Positions 62,620 to 64,000 of a stretch of 64,000 nt of DNA are shown here, piece after piece. Each line of letters opens with the position of its first letter. The first letter of the stretch is position 1. Origin of the DNA: Zygaena filipendulae. Its lineage: Eukaryota > Arthropoda > Insecta > Lepidoptera > Zygaenidae. The stretch is taken from assembly GCA_907165275.2 (NCBI GenBank), contig OU015652.1, forward strand, positions 2,867,001 to 2,931,000, given 5' to 3'. Below the pieces are notes generated by a model. That model did no database searches, was not told the DNA's origin, and was given only the letters and a program-made list of their open reading frames with translations. The translations under genes and the position numbers were made by a program.

Positions 62620-63010
62620 TAATATAATAAGAATAGCATGAATCCTACGCAATAGACGTCGCAAATCCAACGACCTACGTCATTCATTGAGAACTTCGAT
62701 TTATTCTTCATTCGGCCCACCGAGTTTCGGCCCTCACGTACCGACGCAACGCAACGGCTCTATAAAGAAAAGTCAACTCGTTACTTGTGAATGTGCACGC
62801 GACCTTCCCGGGTCAAACAACAATACCCATTCTAGGTCCAGGCGGTGAACATCACAACAAGATGTAGATTTTAAATATTTAAATAAAGAGTTTTCGGTTA
62901 AAAATACAAAAGTTTAGGTAGTGGCTGTAGATGGGATTTTTTTTTCTTCTCTTTTCATATCGTGTCGTGGTCTGTGTGTATAATAAATATATTTCTATTC
63001 TGTTTATTTA

Positions 63011-63125
63011 ATCCACCCGGTGCTTGGGTGTAAAGTGTAAACCCGATAAAAGACAGCCTTTTACGGTCTTTATAACCCGAAAACGGTAGGCTTTTATCGG
63101 GTTTAATCCCAAGTACCGGGTTGAT
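63011..63125. mobile_element. Compact foldback MITE, 115 bp
   Basis: Left arm ATCCACCCGGTGCTTGGGTG ... AACCCGATAAAAG and complement of the right arm ATCAACCCGGTACTTGGGAT ... AACCCGATAAAAG pair over about 50 bases. Essentially all hairpin, no ORF. Confidence 0.8.
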
Positions 63126-63537
63126 AGCCCATGAATAGTTGTAGCTGGTTGCATTTCCTTATTTTTTTTTCTTTTTTTCACGCTTCAGCTTCAGTCCCAG
63201 AGTTTAACTAGTGAAATAGTCTTTTTGGCGGGAATCAAAGATGCGGTTCTGTCATTAATTTTAGTGTCGCTAAGAAATGGTTGAAAATGGATTTTGCTGT
63301 GTTATAAGGTGCTGTATTGAACAATAATTTTCAGTGAAGGTTTTTTATATGCTCAAGAAGGTACATGACATTTCGAGCTGACTTCTTCGATTTCCTCCAA
63401 GAGCTCCGAGAAAATTCTTGTAATCTATATTACCATCGCTTGCAATTACAAACCGTACGACGATGCTAAATGTTATCTGTAACTGTATATGTAACTATTT
63501 CTTCCCAGATACAATAAATACATTTTATATCATAACA

Positions 63538-63867
63538 ATGGGGATGTGGACTACTTTTGAAAATCAAAATTCTAATTAGTCCGTCAGTTAGAAAATAAAA
63601 AAACTAAAATATTTTTTTTTTGCTTTTTTAAATAGATTAAAATAAACAGAGATAAAGCGCATTAAAGTTTAGGGTGAGGGGGTCGTGACGTCACTAACCG
63701 CTAAAACCGCCATATAAACTGTCAGAATAGTGACGTCACGCGAAATTTCAACTTAATATATCGCCGTTATTTTTTGATTACGTAAAAAAAGAAAAAATAC
63801 GTGTCCAATTTTTTTTAATAATCTACAAGACGGACTTAAAAAATAAAAATTAGTCAACATGCCCATT
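63538..63867 (-). mobile_element. CRE-bearing MITE, copy E, complete, minus strand
   Basis: AATGGGGATGTGGACTACTT at the left and TTAGTCAACATGCCCATT at the right; inside, in reverse order to copies C and D, TTAAAGTTTAGGGTGAGGGG, TCGTGACGTCACTAACCG, TAGTGACGTCACGCGAAATT and CAAGACGGACTTAAAAAAT. Confidence 0.9.
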
Positions 63868-64000
63868 GTAAATATCAACTGTGTACATACTATGTCATTG
63901 GAATATGCCAATTCCATAAAATATTATTGGTAAAGTCAAAATGTCGAAATAAGTAATAGGTACATAGGTATTTTTCTTTATATATCTTAATACCTATATT

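Larger units (their letters stand above)
58206..64000. other. Start of long intron after exon 13
   Basis: Donor at 58206 and no confirmed acceptor before the end of the window. Apart from the listed repeats it contains AT-rich DNA and a GC-raised stretch at about 60430-60710. The frames of 60-77 codons show no domain. A possible 15-nt micro-exon at 61093 is discussed under findings. Confidence 0.6.

Overview
The window looks like a stretch of a lepidopteran (moth or butterfly) nuclear genome. It is AT-rich and mostly non-coding, with short GC-rich exons that have canonical GT/AG introns. It is full of repeats of the kind I associate with Lepidoptera: about 20 copies of a SINE-like element opening with CTAGCTGTSCCCCGCGGTTT, LINE 3' tails ending in AAATAAAT repeats, several MITE families with clear inverted ends, and many microsatellites. 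There are no bacterial operons, CRISPR arrays or rRNA. Assignment to Lepidoptera is from remembered repeat style, not from a search.

One protein-coding gene is supported, on the + strand from about 47.8 kb. Thirteen exons between 47844 and 58205 join with matching phases at all twelve junctions, giving 767 codons (737 if the 90-nt exon at 55702-55791 is skipped). The product starts (as far as visible) with a Pro-rich segment, then a PDZ domain (motif FGFTLRH followed by YPPES, and MDTIFV), a long Ser/Pro/Arg-rich linker, and the first strands of a PH domain ([17 protein letters not shown]). This order matches the ARHGAP21/ARHGAP23 family, whose Drosophila member is RhoGAP19D. The RhoGAP catalytic domain and the rest of the PH domain must lie beyond 64000, and the true start codon was not found; it lies upstream in a 5' exon I cannot identify.

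Layout: 1-47843 is non-coding as far as I can support and is read as 5' intron and/or intergenic DNA with mobile-element remnants (nested SINE-like copies at 4.7-5.2, 14.4-15.3 and 30.8-31.3 kb; MITEs at 5.8, 20.5, 23.4, 24.7, 31.8, 32.7 and 33.7 kb; CA-rich microsatellite at 3.2-3.5 kb). CpG-rich islands at 36.4-36.7 and 39.4-39.7 kb are the best guesses for a promoter or 5' exon. 47844-58205 holds the exons, with introns carrying further MITEs (52.4, 55.1, 56.7 and 57.1 kb). 58206-64000 is the start of a long intron, with an unusual 1.4-kb element built from a repeated CTCGAGCGCGTCAGAT motif in inverted halves.

I do not see a new multi-gene system here. The most interesting items are the cassette-like 90-nt exon that ORF scans miss, the periodic inverted CTCGAGCGCGTCAGAT element, a five-copy MITE family carrying CRE-like TGACGTCA palindromes, and a cluster of TATCGAT-type motifs at 24.3 kb.
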